Source of the DNA: Hyphomicrobiales bacterium
GTDB taxonomy: Bacteria > Pseudomonadota > Alphaproteobacteria > Rhizobiales > Rhizobiaceae
Length of the DNA: 64,000 bases
Direction: 5' to 3'
Assembly (NCBI GenBank): GCA_900468285.1
Contig: UBTF01000005.1
Span: 124,001 to 188,000 of the forward strand
Shown: in pieces, positions 34,583 to 42,105 of the stretch
Layout of the letters: each line of letters starts with the position of its first letter
Position numbering within the stretch: the stretch's first letter is position 1
Made by a program: the position numbers and the translations under genes
Notes under the pieces: generated by a model
Seen by the model: only the letters and a program-made list of their open reading frames with translations
Databases searched by the model: none
Told to the model about the DNA's origin: nothing

Positions 34583-35452
34583 ATGACAAACAGCACGAAG
34601 ATTCAAAAGATTTCCGGAAGCTTGGCCGAGCGCCTTAACGCCGTCTGCGAGGCGCAAGATTTCATCACCCGCTTCAGCATTCGCAACCTGCTGACGGGCG
34701 AAACCTTTGACCGCGGCGCGGATGAGGAAACGCCCTCCGCCAGCACCCGCAAGACATCGATCATGATGGCAGCGCTGAAAGCCGTCCATGAAGGCAGGCT
34801 CGACCTCGAAGAGCGGATCACTTACGAGGCACGTTTCGCCGAAGAGGTGGCAAGTGGCATGCTTCGCTACATGACGCCCGGCCTGGTCATCTCTCTCCGG
34901 GACGCCATTACCGGCATGATGGTGCTGAGCGACAATGTCTGTACCAAGATGGTGTTCGAGCGGCTGACGCTGGAGGAGGTCGACAGCTACTGTAAGTCCA
35001 TCGGCATGAGCGGCACCCATCACCGCTTCCTCATTCCACCGCTAGCGTTGTCGCCCGACCATACGTTGAAGTCGGTTACGACGACAACGGCGCGCGATCA
35101 GCTGTTTCTGCTCCAAACCATCCTCGATGCGCAGACATCGCCGGAAGCCGCTGCCAAGCTTGGCGCTACACAGGCGCTATGTGCCTATGCACTCCAGACG
35201 TTGAAGAACCAAATCCTGCGTTACGCAATCCCGTCCCGGCTGCCATTCGGCACCGTCGTCGCGCACAAGGGCGGCACCGGAAAACGCGGACGTATGAATG
35301 CGGGCATTGTCTATCGAGATGGTGCGCCGCTCTACATCATAACAGCCTTCACCGATCAGGTGCCGCAGGAAATGCCGGATGGCACGCCGGGCTACACCCT
35401 ATCGCTCGAAACCATCGGCAGGCTGTCGCGCGTCTGCTGGGATGTATTTTAA
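34583..35452 (+). CDS. Class A beta-lactamase-like serine hydrolase
   Basis: A 289-residue penicillin-binding-fold hydrolase. Active-site motifs: S-T-R-K at 54-57 (SxxK with nucleophile serine 54), SDN at 116-118, and KGGTG at 229-233 in place of the usual KTG. There is no signal peptide or lipoprotein cysteine, so it appears cytoplasmic, unlike true beta-lactamases. It is translationally close to the transporter ATPase (three bases) and precedes the binding-protein gene. It therefore probably hydrolyses the imported compound, an amide or peptide, rather than giving antibiotic resistance. Families such as these are sometimes found in peptide-uptake operons. Confidence 0.88.
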   Translation: MTNSTKIQKISGSLAERLNAVCEAQDFITRFSIRNLLTGETFDRGADEETPSASTRKTSIMMAALKAVHEGRLDLEERITYEARFAEEVASGMLRYMTPGLVISLRDAITGMMVLSDNVCTKMVFERLTLEEVDSYCKSIGMSGTHHRFLIPPLALSPDHTLKSVTTTTARDQLFLLQTILDAQTSPEAAAKLGATQALCAYALQTLKNQILRYAIPSRLPFGTVVAHKGGTGKRGRMNAGIVYRDGAPLYIITAFTDQVPQEMPDGTPGYTLSLETIGRLSRVCWDVF

Positions 35453-35490
35453 GCTTAAGAATAACCATAACACTAACAAACGAGGGTAAC

Positions 35491-37035
35491 ATGAAAAGCA
35501 TTCTTCTCGCCGGAACGATCCTGATGTCACTGACCGGCATGTCCGCCGCGCGCGACATCGTTATCGCCCAAAGCTCCGATCTGCGCAGCAGCAATCCCGG
35601 CGTCAACCGCGACGGCAACACCGACGGCGTCATTCTCCACATCGTTGAAGGCCTTGTCGGTTACGCCAACAACGGCGAGGTCAAGCCTTTGCTCGCGCAG
35701 TCCTTCGAGATGTCCGTTGATGGCCTGACCTATACGTTCAAGCTCCGCCCGGACGTGCAATTTCATAACGGCAAGACGCTGACGGCAGAAGATGTGGTGT
35801 GGAACTGGAACCGCTATATGGACCCGGCGACGAAATGGACCTGTATTAAGGACTTTGATGGCAGCGGTACCGTGAAGGTCACGGGCATCAAGGCGGTCGA
35901 TATCCAGACCGTAACCATGACGCTTGAAAAGCCCTCTGCCGTTTTTCTCGGCCTGATGTCGCGCCCTGAATGCGGCTACACCGGCATGATTTCACCGGAC
36001 TCTATTGCCGCCGATGGTGCTTTCGACAGGCCAATCGGAACCGGCCCGTTCAAATGGGACCAGTGGAAAAAGGGCGAATATATTCACCTGACCAAATTCG
36101 ATGACTACGCCTCGCCCGCCAACAATGGCGAGCCGGATGGCATGGTCGGCTCCAAGCGTCCGCTGGTCGACGGCATCAAGTTCATGGTCATCCCTGATGC
36201 CTCGACTGTGAAGGCCGGTTTGCAATCCGGCGTGCTGGATACGGCGGAAATTTCTCCAGACCTGATCCCTGAGTTTGAAAAGAGCGACACAGCCAAGGTC
36301 ATCGTTTCGCAAAACAACGGCAAGAACCTTTTCTATATCCAAACCCGCGATCCGATCATGGGAAAGCCGGGCGTACGGCGCGCCATGGCGATGGCGCTTG
36401 AGCTGGACGAACTGGTTGCCGCCGCATCCAACGGCACCGGCAAGGCAAACGGCTCCATGGTCGCGTCGGACTCCGTTTATTTCAGCGATAAGCAAAAGAC
36501 GCGCCTTCCCTATGATCTTGAAGCGGCCAAGAAAGAACTCGCGGCTTCCGGTTACAAGGGCGAGCCGATCAACATCATCGCCAACAAACGCGGCAACGTG
36601 CCGAGCTTCCCGGCAGCAGTCATCGCGCAGGCCATGCTCCAACAGATCGGCCTCAACGTGCAGATCGAAGTTCTCGACTACGCTACACAGGTGGATCGCC
36701 GCCGCTCCGGCAACTACCAGATCATCTCGCAATCGGTCGCACCGCGTCTCGACCCGGCTTTGATGTACAGCTTCTATGTGGGAGATAAGGACAAAAATGC
36801 ATCGCTGATGTGGGACAACCCCCAGGCAATCGCGTTGATGAAATCGGCCTATGCCGAAATCGACACGACAAAACGCCAGGCCATTTTCGACGAGTTTCAC
36901 AAGCTGATGCTTGAGGAAATGCCCGGGATTTTCCTCTACGACATGATCGATGTCTGGGGTGCGACGAAAGCCTTAAAAGGCCAGCCAGTCTGGCAGTCCA
37001 ATGCCCGCCTTTGGGAAGTGTCGCTCGATAAATAA
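35491..37035 (+). CDS. Periplasmic dipeptide-binding protein (DppA/OppA type)
   Basis: A 514-residue extracellular solute-binding protein family 5 member from ATG 35491, preceded by GAGGG. Signal peptide MKSILLAGTILMSLTGMSAA, cleaved before RDIVIAQ. Then DLRSSNPGVN, the KPLLAQSFEMSVDGLTYTFK block and FHNGKTLTAEDVVWNWNR, all standard for DppA-like proteins. A longer frame back to 35179 overlaps the previous gene and is not credible. It follows the serine hydrolase gene by 38 bases. The ligand may be a peptide or other amide compound; the cytoplasmic enzymes suggest it is then hydrolysed. Confidence 0.95.
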   Translation: MKSILLAGTILMSLTGMSAARDIVIAQSSDLRSSNPGVNRDGNTDGVILHIVEGLVGYANNGEVKPLLAQSFEMSVDGLTYTFKLRPDVQFHNGKTLTAEDVVWNWNRYMDPATKWTCIKDFDGSGTVKVTGIKAVDIQTVTMTLEKPSAVFLGLMSRPECGYTGMISPDSIAADGAFDRPIGTGPFKWDQWKKGEYIHLTKFDDYASPANNGEPDGMVGSKRPLVDGIKFMVIPDASTVKAGLQSGVLDTAEISPDLIPEFEKSDTAKVIVSQNNGKNLFYIQTRDPIMGKPGVRRAMAMALELDELVAAASNGTGKANGSMVASDSVYFSDKQKTRLPYDLEAAKKELAASGYKGEPINIIANKRGNVPSFPAAVIAQAMLQQIGLNVQIEVLDYATQVDRRRSGNYQIISQSVAPRLDPALMYSFYVGDKDKNASLMWDNPQAIALMKSAYAEIDTTKRQAIFDEFHKLMLEEMPGIFLYDMIDVWGATKALKGQPVWQSNARLWEVSLDK

Positions 37036-37049
37036 CACATAACGATAGG

Positions 37050-37077
37050 CCGGTGACGCGACGATGCGCGGCGCCGG
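37050..37077. terminator. Hairpin after the binding-protein gene
   Basis: Arms CCGGTGACGCG (37050-37060) and CGCGGCGCCGG (37067-37077) pair with one mismatch and one wobble across a six-base loop. No T-run follows. As it lies between the binding-protein gene and the M20 gene it may stabilise the upstream message or damp read-through. Confidence 0.45.
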
Positions 37078-37149
37078 AGTGACCTGCAGCTTGGCTGGTT
37101 CATTTTCAAACCTGCTCTAAGACCATCCAGACTTCCCTGAGGATATAAC

Positions 37150-38592
37150 ATGCCAGAGACTGCCGCCCTCCAATCGCTCACCCAGACCATTGATGCGCTG
37201 GCGCCTGATTTTACCGGCCTCAGCGACAGAATTTGGGAATTCGCGGAACTGAAATTTCACGAAGTTCGATCATCCGATCTATTGGTTGAAACGCTGAAAC
37301 AAAATGGATTTTCCGTTCAGCAGGACATCGCCGGCATGAAGACGGCCTTTATCGGCGAGTATGGTCGCGACAAGCCGATCATTGCATTTCTGGGCGAATA
37401 CGATGCGCTGGCGGGCATGAGCCAGCAATCGGGCGTAGATCAGCCAATGGCAATAGAGGTGGATGGAAGCGGCCATGGTTGCGGCCACAATCTGTTGGGA
37501 AGCGGCTCGATGCTGGCTGCAATTTCGCTGGCAAAACATTTGGAAGCCAACGGCCTGCCCGGCACAGTGCGCTATTACGGCTGCCCCGGCGAGGAAGGCG
37601 GTTCCGGCAAGACATTCATGGTGCGCGCCGGTGCCTTTGCCGATGTCGATGCGGCCCTGACCTGGCATCCTGCGCCGTTTAACGGTGTGCGCTCGACTAA
37701 CAATCTCGCCGTTCTCGAATATTATTACCGCTTCAAGGGCGTTGCAGCTCATGCGGCAAACGCCGCGCATCTCGGCCGCTCGGCGCTTGATGCCGTCGAG
37801 TTGATGAATGTCGGCGTCAATTTTCTACGTGAGCACATGCCGCAGGACTGCCGTGTCCATTATGCCATTACCGACGCTGGCGGTCGTGCAGCCAATGTCG
37901 TTCAGGCGAAGGCGGAAGTGCTTTACCTCGTGCGGGCGCCGGAAATGTCCCAGGCGCTGGCGCTGGCGGAACGTGTCGATGAGGTTGCGCGAGGCGCGGC
38001 CATGATGACCGGGACGGAAGTCGAGATCATTTTTGACACGGCTGCCACCAACTTGTTACCAAACCTGACGCTGGAAAACGCTATCCACGACAATCTCGTC
38101 TCCATTGGCCCGGTACCCTTTGACAACGCCGATATAGACTTCGCCCGCAAAATACAGGCGACCTTTACCGACGAAGCAATCAAAAGCAGCATCCGTCTTT
38201 ATCAGATCAAAAACGATGTCTTCTCAAATCAGACGATCGACGGCTCGACACCACTGCATATCGGTCTGCGGGACTTCGAAGGCCACTCGCATTTCCGCGC
38301 AGGATCGACCGACGTTGGCGATGTCAGCCGGGTAACGCCAACTGCGCAATGCTGGGCACCGGCCTGGGCAATCGGCACCAATCCACATACATGGCAGGTC
38401 GTAGCTCAGGGCAGAAGCGCTGGCGCCCACAAGGCGATGATACATGCAGCCAAGGCCATGGCAGCAACCGGACTTGACCTTTTCACCTCGCCAAAATTGC
38501 TCCAAAACGCCAGAGCAGAATGGCAGGAAAAGATAAAACAAGAGCCGTATGTCTGCCCCATACCGGATCACATATCACCCGCTTCCCAATAG
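37150..38592 (+). CDS. M20 family metallo-amidohydrolase (AbgB-like)
   Basis: A 480-residue M20 peptidase/amidohydrolase. Metal-site motifs: GEYDAL (about 82-87), the GHGCGHNLLGSGS block with cysteine 111 and histidine 113, and GCPGEEGG with glutamates 148 and 149; TWHPAPFN follows. This CGH variant is typical of AbgB/IAA-amino-acid-hydrolase-like enzymes, which cut amide bonds of N-acyl amino acids such as p-aminobenzoyl-glutamate. It is the last gene of the dipeptide-transporter unit, about 115 bases after the binding-protein gene. It probably acts on the imported amide in the cytoplasm; there is no signal peptide. Confidence 0.93.
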   Translation: MPETAALQSLTQTIDALAPDFTGLSDRIWEFAELKFHEVRSSDLLVETLKQNGFSVQQDIAGMKTAFIGEYGRDKPIIAFLGEYDALAGMSQQSGVDQPMAIEVDGSGHGCGHNLLGSGSMLAAISLAKHLEANGLPGTVRYYGCPGEEGGSGKTFMVRAGAFADVDAALTWHPAPFNGVRSTNNLAVLEYYYRFKGVAAHAANAAHLGRSALDAVELMNVGVNFLREHMPQDCRVHYAITDAGGRAANVVQAKAEVLYLVRAPEMSQALALAERVDEVARGAAMMTGTEVEIIFDTAATNLLPNLTLENAIHDNLVSIGPVPFDNADIDFARKIQATFTDEAIKSSIRLYQIKNDVFSNQTIDGSTPLHIGLRDFEGHSHFRAGSTDVGDVSRVTPTAQCWAPAWAIGTNPHTWQVVAQGRSAGAHKAMIHAAKAMAATGLDLFTSPKLLQNARAEWQEKIKQEPYVCPIPDHISPASQ

Positions 38593-38657
38593 GTTATTCT
38601 GCGTTAAAGCGAGGCGAAGCTACTTACCAACTGATCGCAGGAGAACGAGCGATGTAG

Positions 38658-38822
38658 CTGTTGGCGACGCATATTCTGAAACTCACCGGCTCATACGAAA
38701 AGGCGAGCTACGCCATTCAGGATACGCCGGAGATGATTCAGCAGCATTACAGACGTTTCCTTCCTCAAGACAAAGTAGCACTTGCGGCAAAAATATTGAA
38801 TCAAGTGTGGGAAGCGGCTTGA
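38658..38822 (+). pseudogene. C-terminal remnant of a tyrosine recombinase
   Basis: The plus strand reads LATHILKLTGSYEKASYAIQ, DTPEMIQQHYRRFLPQDKVA and LAAKILNQVWEAA to a TGA at 38820-38822. This matches the last 54 residues of the 782-residue recombinase encoded at 54095-56443 at all but a handful of positions, including the nucleophile tyrosine in QHY. Upstream coding sequence is absent. It is the scar of a second, related element that once stood here. Confidence 0.85.
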
Positions 38823-39525
38823 AGAAAAAGTAGGATGGCGATGCCGCAAACATCGCCAGCGTCTCAGTGATTAGATCCAATGATCCAGCAAGACATGCTT
38901 TGCCGCTGATTGCACTGTGAGCTATGGATTCGAAAGAGGCATGTACAGGGCCAGCTATTGAGCGGAATAGAACCCTCCTCCCCTCTGCTGTTTGACGGTA
39001 GATCTCATCCGATCTCTAAGAGCCTCTTGGTTCAAAATCCAACTTCTAACTTTCGTATATTTGGTAATGGGAGTTAAACAACGAATGTTAGACAAATTTT
39101 TTATCTGCGTCTCAGAAATAGTTAGCGCTCATTGACTGAGACTTGGCCCAGCCCATTCGGTTCCCCACTTCAACAAAACGGGCGGGGCGAAACCACACAG
39201 ACCTTCCTGCCGCTTGACTTCTTCCGTCAATGCATCCGTGGACAGTGCGCAAGCCACTTGTGGTGAGCAAGGTGCGTCAGCAAGTTGGGTTCAGCAGCAA
39301 GGCGGCGCTCAATAAGTTGAGGGCCTACTGGCACAGTTTGACCTGCGTGGTGGACAAGGCTCCGGTAACGTTCTGCAGGGACAGCGGCCGCCTGAATGAC
39401 GCAGCCAGTTTAGTCGGGCGTGCTGCCAAAGACCATTACGGGACGATTTCCCTGTTCACGACCATTTTCGATCATCTCTACTGATTGACAGGATAGCGGA
39501 AGAGCCTCCCCCTGCGACACAACGT
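38823..39525. other. Stretch with no supported gene
   Basis: Seven hundred bases downstream of the recombinase remnant. One 84-residue plus-strand frame (39230-39484) reads through but shows no motif, and no ribosome site was found. The sequence may include old mobile-element DNA, in keeping with the recombinase scar at its left border. Confidence 0.4.
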
Positions 39526-39936
39526 CTACGTCAACTCGAAACGGATTTGCTGCGCACCTCCCCAAAGCGTCTTGTTACCCAGCACGGACAAATTTTCGAG
39601 GTTAGACGTGATGGTGATGAAATGGTTGCCAGCGAGCTGTCCCATCTTGGACGAAAAATCGACACCGCCGTAAGCGAGCAAGATTTCCGTCTCGCTGATG
39701 CCGCCGGGATAGAGGATGATATGGCCGGGTGCTGGATGGCTTGTATGGTTTTCGTAGCCGACACCGAAATTATAGTCGCCAAGTGGGATCCATACGCCTT
39801 CACCCGACCAGCGAACATGGACGATCTGGCCTTCAAAGGGCAAACGTTCGATGAAAGCCTTGCAGGTTTGCGGTGCTTTTTCGGTCTCGAGCACTGCGTC
39901 GAAGACGAACGGGCCAGCGGTGATCTTCAGTTTCAT
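39526..39936 (-). CDS. DUF3830 family cyclophilin-like protein
   Basis: A 136-residue protein of the DUF3830 family, which has a cyclophilin-like barrel: MKLKITAGPFVFDAVLETEK, APQTCKAFIERLPFEG, VHVRWSGEGVWIPLGD and HPAPGHIILYPGGISETE. The role is unknown but it is commonly found next to hydantoinase and amidase genes. It is the last gene of the seven-gene operon, 21 bases after the hydantoinase gene. All family blocks are present and the length is normal. Confidence 0.88.
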   Translation of the reverse strand: MKLKITAGPFVFDAVLETEKAPQTCKAFIERLPFEGQIVHVRWSGEGVWIPLGDYNFGVGYENHTSHPAPGHIILYPGGISETEILLAYGGVDFSSKMGQLAGNHFITITSNLENLSVLGNKTLWGGAQQIRFELT

Positions 39937-39957
39937 AAATTCACGTCTCCGGATTGG

Positions 39958-41367
39958 TTAGATGGATTTTGTGTTTTTGGTGCGCGCTGTACGGTAGGTG
40001 CCATCGCCTTTTTTCCCGACAAGTTCGCCATCGCTCACCATCACACGGCCGCCGAGGATGACGGTGGTGGGCCAGCCAGTAACCTCGACGCCTTCATAGG
40101 GCGAATAATCGGCACCATCGTGCAGATCGGCGTGGCGTATCGTGCGATTGATGGTCGGGTCCCAGATGGCGATATCGGCATCCGCCCCGATCGAGATCGA
40201 GCCTTTTTCCGGGTAGAGACCGTAGGTCTTGGCATGGTTGGTTGCCGAAAGAGCAACGAAGCGCGGCAGATCGATGCGCCCCTTCATAACGCCTTCGGAG
40301 AACAGGATCGGCAGGCGCGTCTCGACACCAGGAATGCCGTTGGGTATGTGGCGGAAGCTCTCAAGTCCTTTGGGGCTACGCTTGCCGCGCTCGTCATCGT
40401 AACGGAACGGACAGTGATCCGACGAGAACAGATCGAAAATACCGGTTTCAATCCCTCTCCAGCATTCTTCCTGAGCAGCCTTGTCGCGGGGTGGTGGAGA
40501 GCAGACAAATTTTGCGCCCTCCCAATCCATGCCGTCGAGATCATCCGCTGTCAGCATCAGATATTGTGGGCAGGTTTCGCCGACAACCTTGATGCCGCGG
40601 GCGCGGGCGCGGGCTATCTCTTCCATTGCTTCGCCGTTGGAGACGTGAACAATGACAATGGGCACATCAACGATTTCAGCAAGTGTGAGCGCCCGGTGTG
40701 TCGCCTCGCGTTCAACCGCCACCGGCCGCGTAGAGGCATGGGCTCGCGGCGCAACGTCACCGGCCGCCTCATGCCTGGCAATCAAAAAGCGGATGGCATC
40801 TTCGTTTTCGCAATGAACCATGACAGTCGCGCCTGTCGACCGCGCAACATCCAGCGTCTTCAGGATGTCTGCATCGTTGAGCCGAAGGCCCTCATAGGTC
40901 ATGAAGACTTTGAATGACGAATATCCGTCAGCCGCCAAAGCCGGAAGCTCCTGCCCAAGGAGACTATCCGTTGGGTCTGAAACGATGAGGTGGAAGCTAA
41001 CATCGGTATAGCAGTTGCCTTCAGCGAGCTTGTGATAGGCGTTCAGCGCCTCGCGCATCGGCCTCTCCTTCTCTTGCAGGCAAAACGGCATGATTGTGGT
41101 GTTGCCGCCGAAAAGGGCAGACCGGGTACCGCTTTCAAAATCGTCGGCCATGACGATGCCGTCTCCCGATGGCTGGGAGATATGGACGTGGCTATCAATG
41201 CCACCCGGCAGAACATATTTGCCGCTGGCGTCGATTGTCCGGGCACCGCCGTCCAGCTCCTTGCCGATCTGCACAATTTTGCCGTCGAGAATGCCTATGT
41301 CGGCTATGAAGACATCGGAGGCGGTCGCGATCGTGCCACCCTTAACGATTAGGTCAAATCTGGTCAT
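39958..41367 (-). CDS. Dihydropyrimidinase/hydantoinase
   Basis: About 469 residues from ATG 41365-41367; a TTG two codons upstream is possible. Metal ligands: histidines 60 and 62 in DSHVHISQP, carboxylated lysine 153 in SSFKVFMTYEG, further histidines downstream (MVHCENEDAI, VHVSNGEA) and aspartate in FSSDHCPF. This is the pattern of D-hydantoinases and dihydropyrimidinases, which open cyclic imides and ureides. It lies nine bases after the amino-acid transporter ATPase gene. In this operon it may open a cyclic amide such as a hydantoin or lactam-like compound. The substrate is not fixed by the sequence. Confidence 0.92.
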   Translation of the reverse strand: MTRFDLIVKGGTIATASDVFIADIGILDGKIVQIGKELDGGARTIDASGKYVLPGGIDSHVHISQPSGDGIVMADDFESGTRSALFGGNTTIMPFCLQEKERPMREALNAYHKLAEGNCYTDVSFHLIVSDPTDSLLGQELPALAADGYSSFKVFMTYEGLRLNDADILKTLDVARSTGATVMVHCENEDAIRFLIARHEAAGDVAPRAHASTRPVAVEREATHRALTLAEIVDVPIVIVHVSNGEAMEEIARARARGIKVVGETCPQYLMLTADDLDGMDWEGAKFVCSPPPRDKAAQEECWRGIETGIFDLFSSDHCPFRYDDERGKRSPKGLESFRHIPNGIPGVETRLPILFSEGVMKGRIDLPRFVALSATNHAKTYGLYPEKGSISIGADADIAIWDPTINRTIRHADLHDGADYSPYEGVEVTGWPTTVILGGRVMVSDGELVGKKGDGTYRTARTKNTKSI

Positions 41368-41376
41368 TTCCAACTC

Positions 41377-42105
41377 TCAATGATGGAGGATCTTGCTGAG
41401 AAAGGCATCGGTGCGCGGATTGTGACGATTACCAAAGAATTCTTCCGTTGGGCGGTCCTCGACAATCTCGCCCTGGTCGATGAAGATCATCCGGGTCGCG
41501 ACCTTGCGGGCAAAGCCCATCTCATGTGTGACGACCATCATCGTCATGCCTTCACTGGCAAGACTGGTCATCACATCCAGCACTTCGGAGATCATTTCGG
41601 GGTCAAGGGCTGATGTCGGCTCGTCGAACAACATTGCTTTCGGGTTCATGGCCAGCGCCCGGGCTATCGCAACGCGCTGCTGCTGTCCGCCAGACAATTG
41701 GCCGGGATATTTGTGGGCGTGCCCTGTCATACCCACTCGATCCAGAAGATCCATGGATCGCGTTTTTGCAATGCTTTCGCTGCGATGAAGAACGATGCGC
41801 TGTGCCAGCATGATATTGGCTTCGATCGTCAAGTGCGCGAAGAGTTCGAAATTTTGGAACACCATGCCAACGCGAGAACGCAGATCGGGAAGATCAGTGC
41901 CGGGATCATTGACTTCGATCCCATCCACGCGGATCGACCCTTCCTGAATGGGCTCCAGCGCATTGACGCATTTGATCAGGGTCGATTTTCCAGACCCGGA
42001 CGGTCCACAGACGACGACAACTTCACCCTTGGAAACGGTTGTCGAGCAATTCTTCAGAACGGCAAAATTGCCATAGTATTTCGTGATGCCGGTGATCTCG
42101 ATCAT
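41377..42105 (-). CDS. Polar amino-acid ABC transporter ATPase (GlnQ type)
   Basis: A 242-residue ATPase of the polar amino-acid uptake family. Walker A is GPSGSGKST (34-42), followed by [14 protein letters not shown]; signature [15 protein letters not shown]; Walker [16 protein letters not shown]-loop [10 protein letters not shown]. It overlaps the fused oxidoreductase gene by four bases (ATGA). The matching permease (45934) and binding protein (46695) are in the same operon but separated by the DapA-like and oxidoreductase genes; a second permease was not found, so the permease probably works as a homodimer. Confidence 0.95.
   Translation of the reverse strand: MIEITGITKYYGNFAVLKNCSTTVSKGEVVVVCGPSGSGKSTLIKCVNALEPIQEGSIRVDGIEVNDPGTDLPDLRSRVGMVFQNFELFAHLTIEANIMLAQRIVLHRSESIAKTRSMDLLDRVGMTGHAHKYPGQLSGGQQQRVAIARALAMNPKAMLFDEPTSALDPEMISEVLDVMTSLASEGMTMMVVTHEMGFARKVATRMIFIDQGEIVEDRPTEEFFGNRHNPRTDAFLSKILHH

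Noticed and set aside
34583..35452. Calling the serine hydrolase an antibiotic-resistance beta-lactamase
   Set aside because: No signal peptide, an altered KTG motif and an operon context of peptide transport argue for a metabolic hydrolase.
35179..35490. N-terminal extension of the dipeptide-binding protein
   Set aside because: It overlaps the serine hydrolase gene in another frame; the signal peptide starts at 35491 with its own ribosome site.
39547..40917. A 456-codon plus-strand open frame opposite the DUF3830 and hydantoinase genes
   Set aside because: It is antisense to two genes with full family motifs, has no ribosome site and shows no family resemblance; long antisense frames are common in high-GC DNA.
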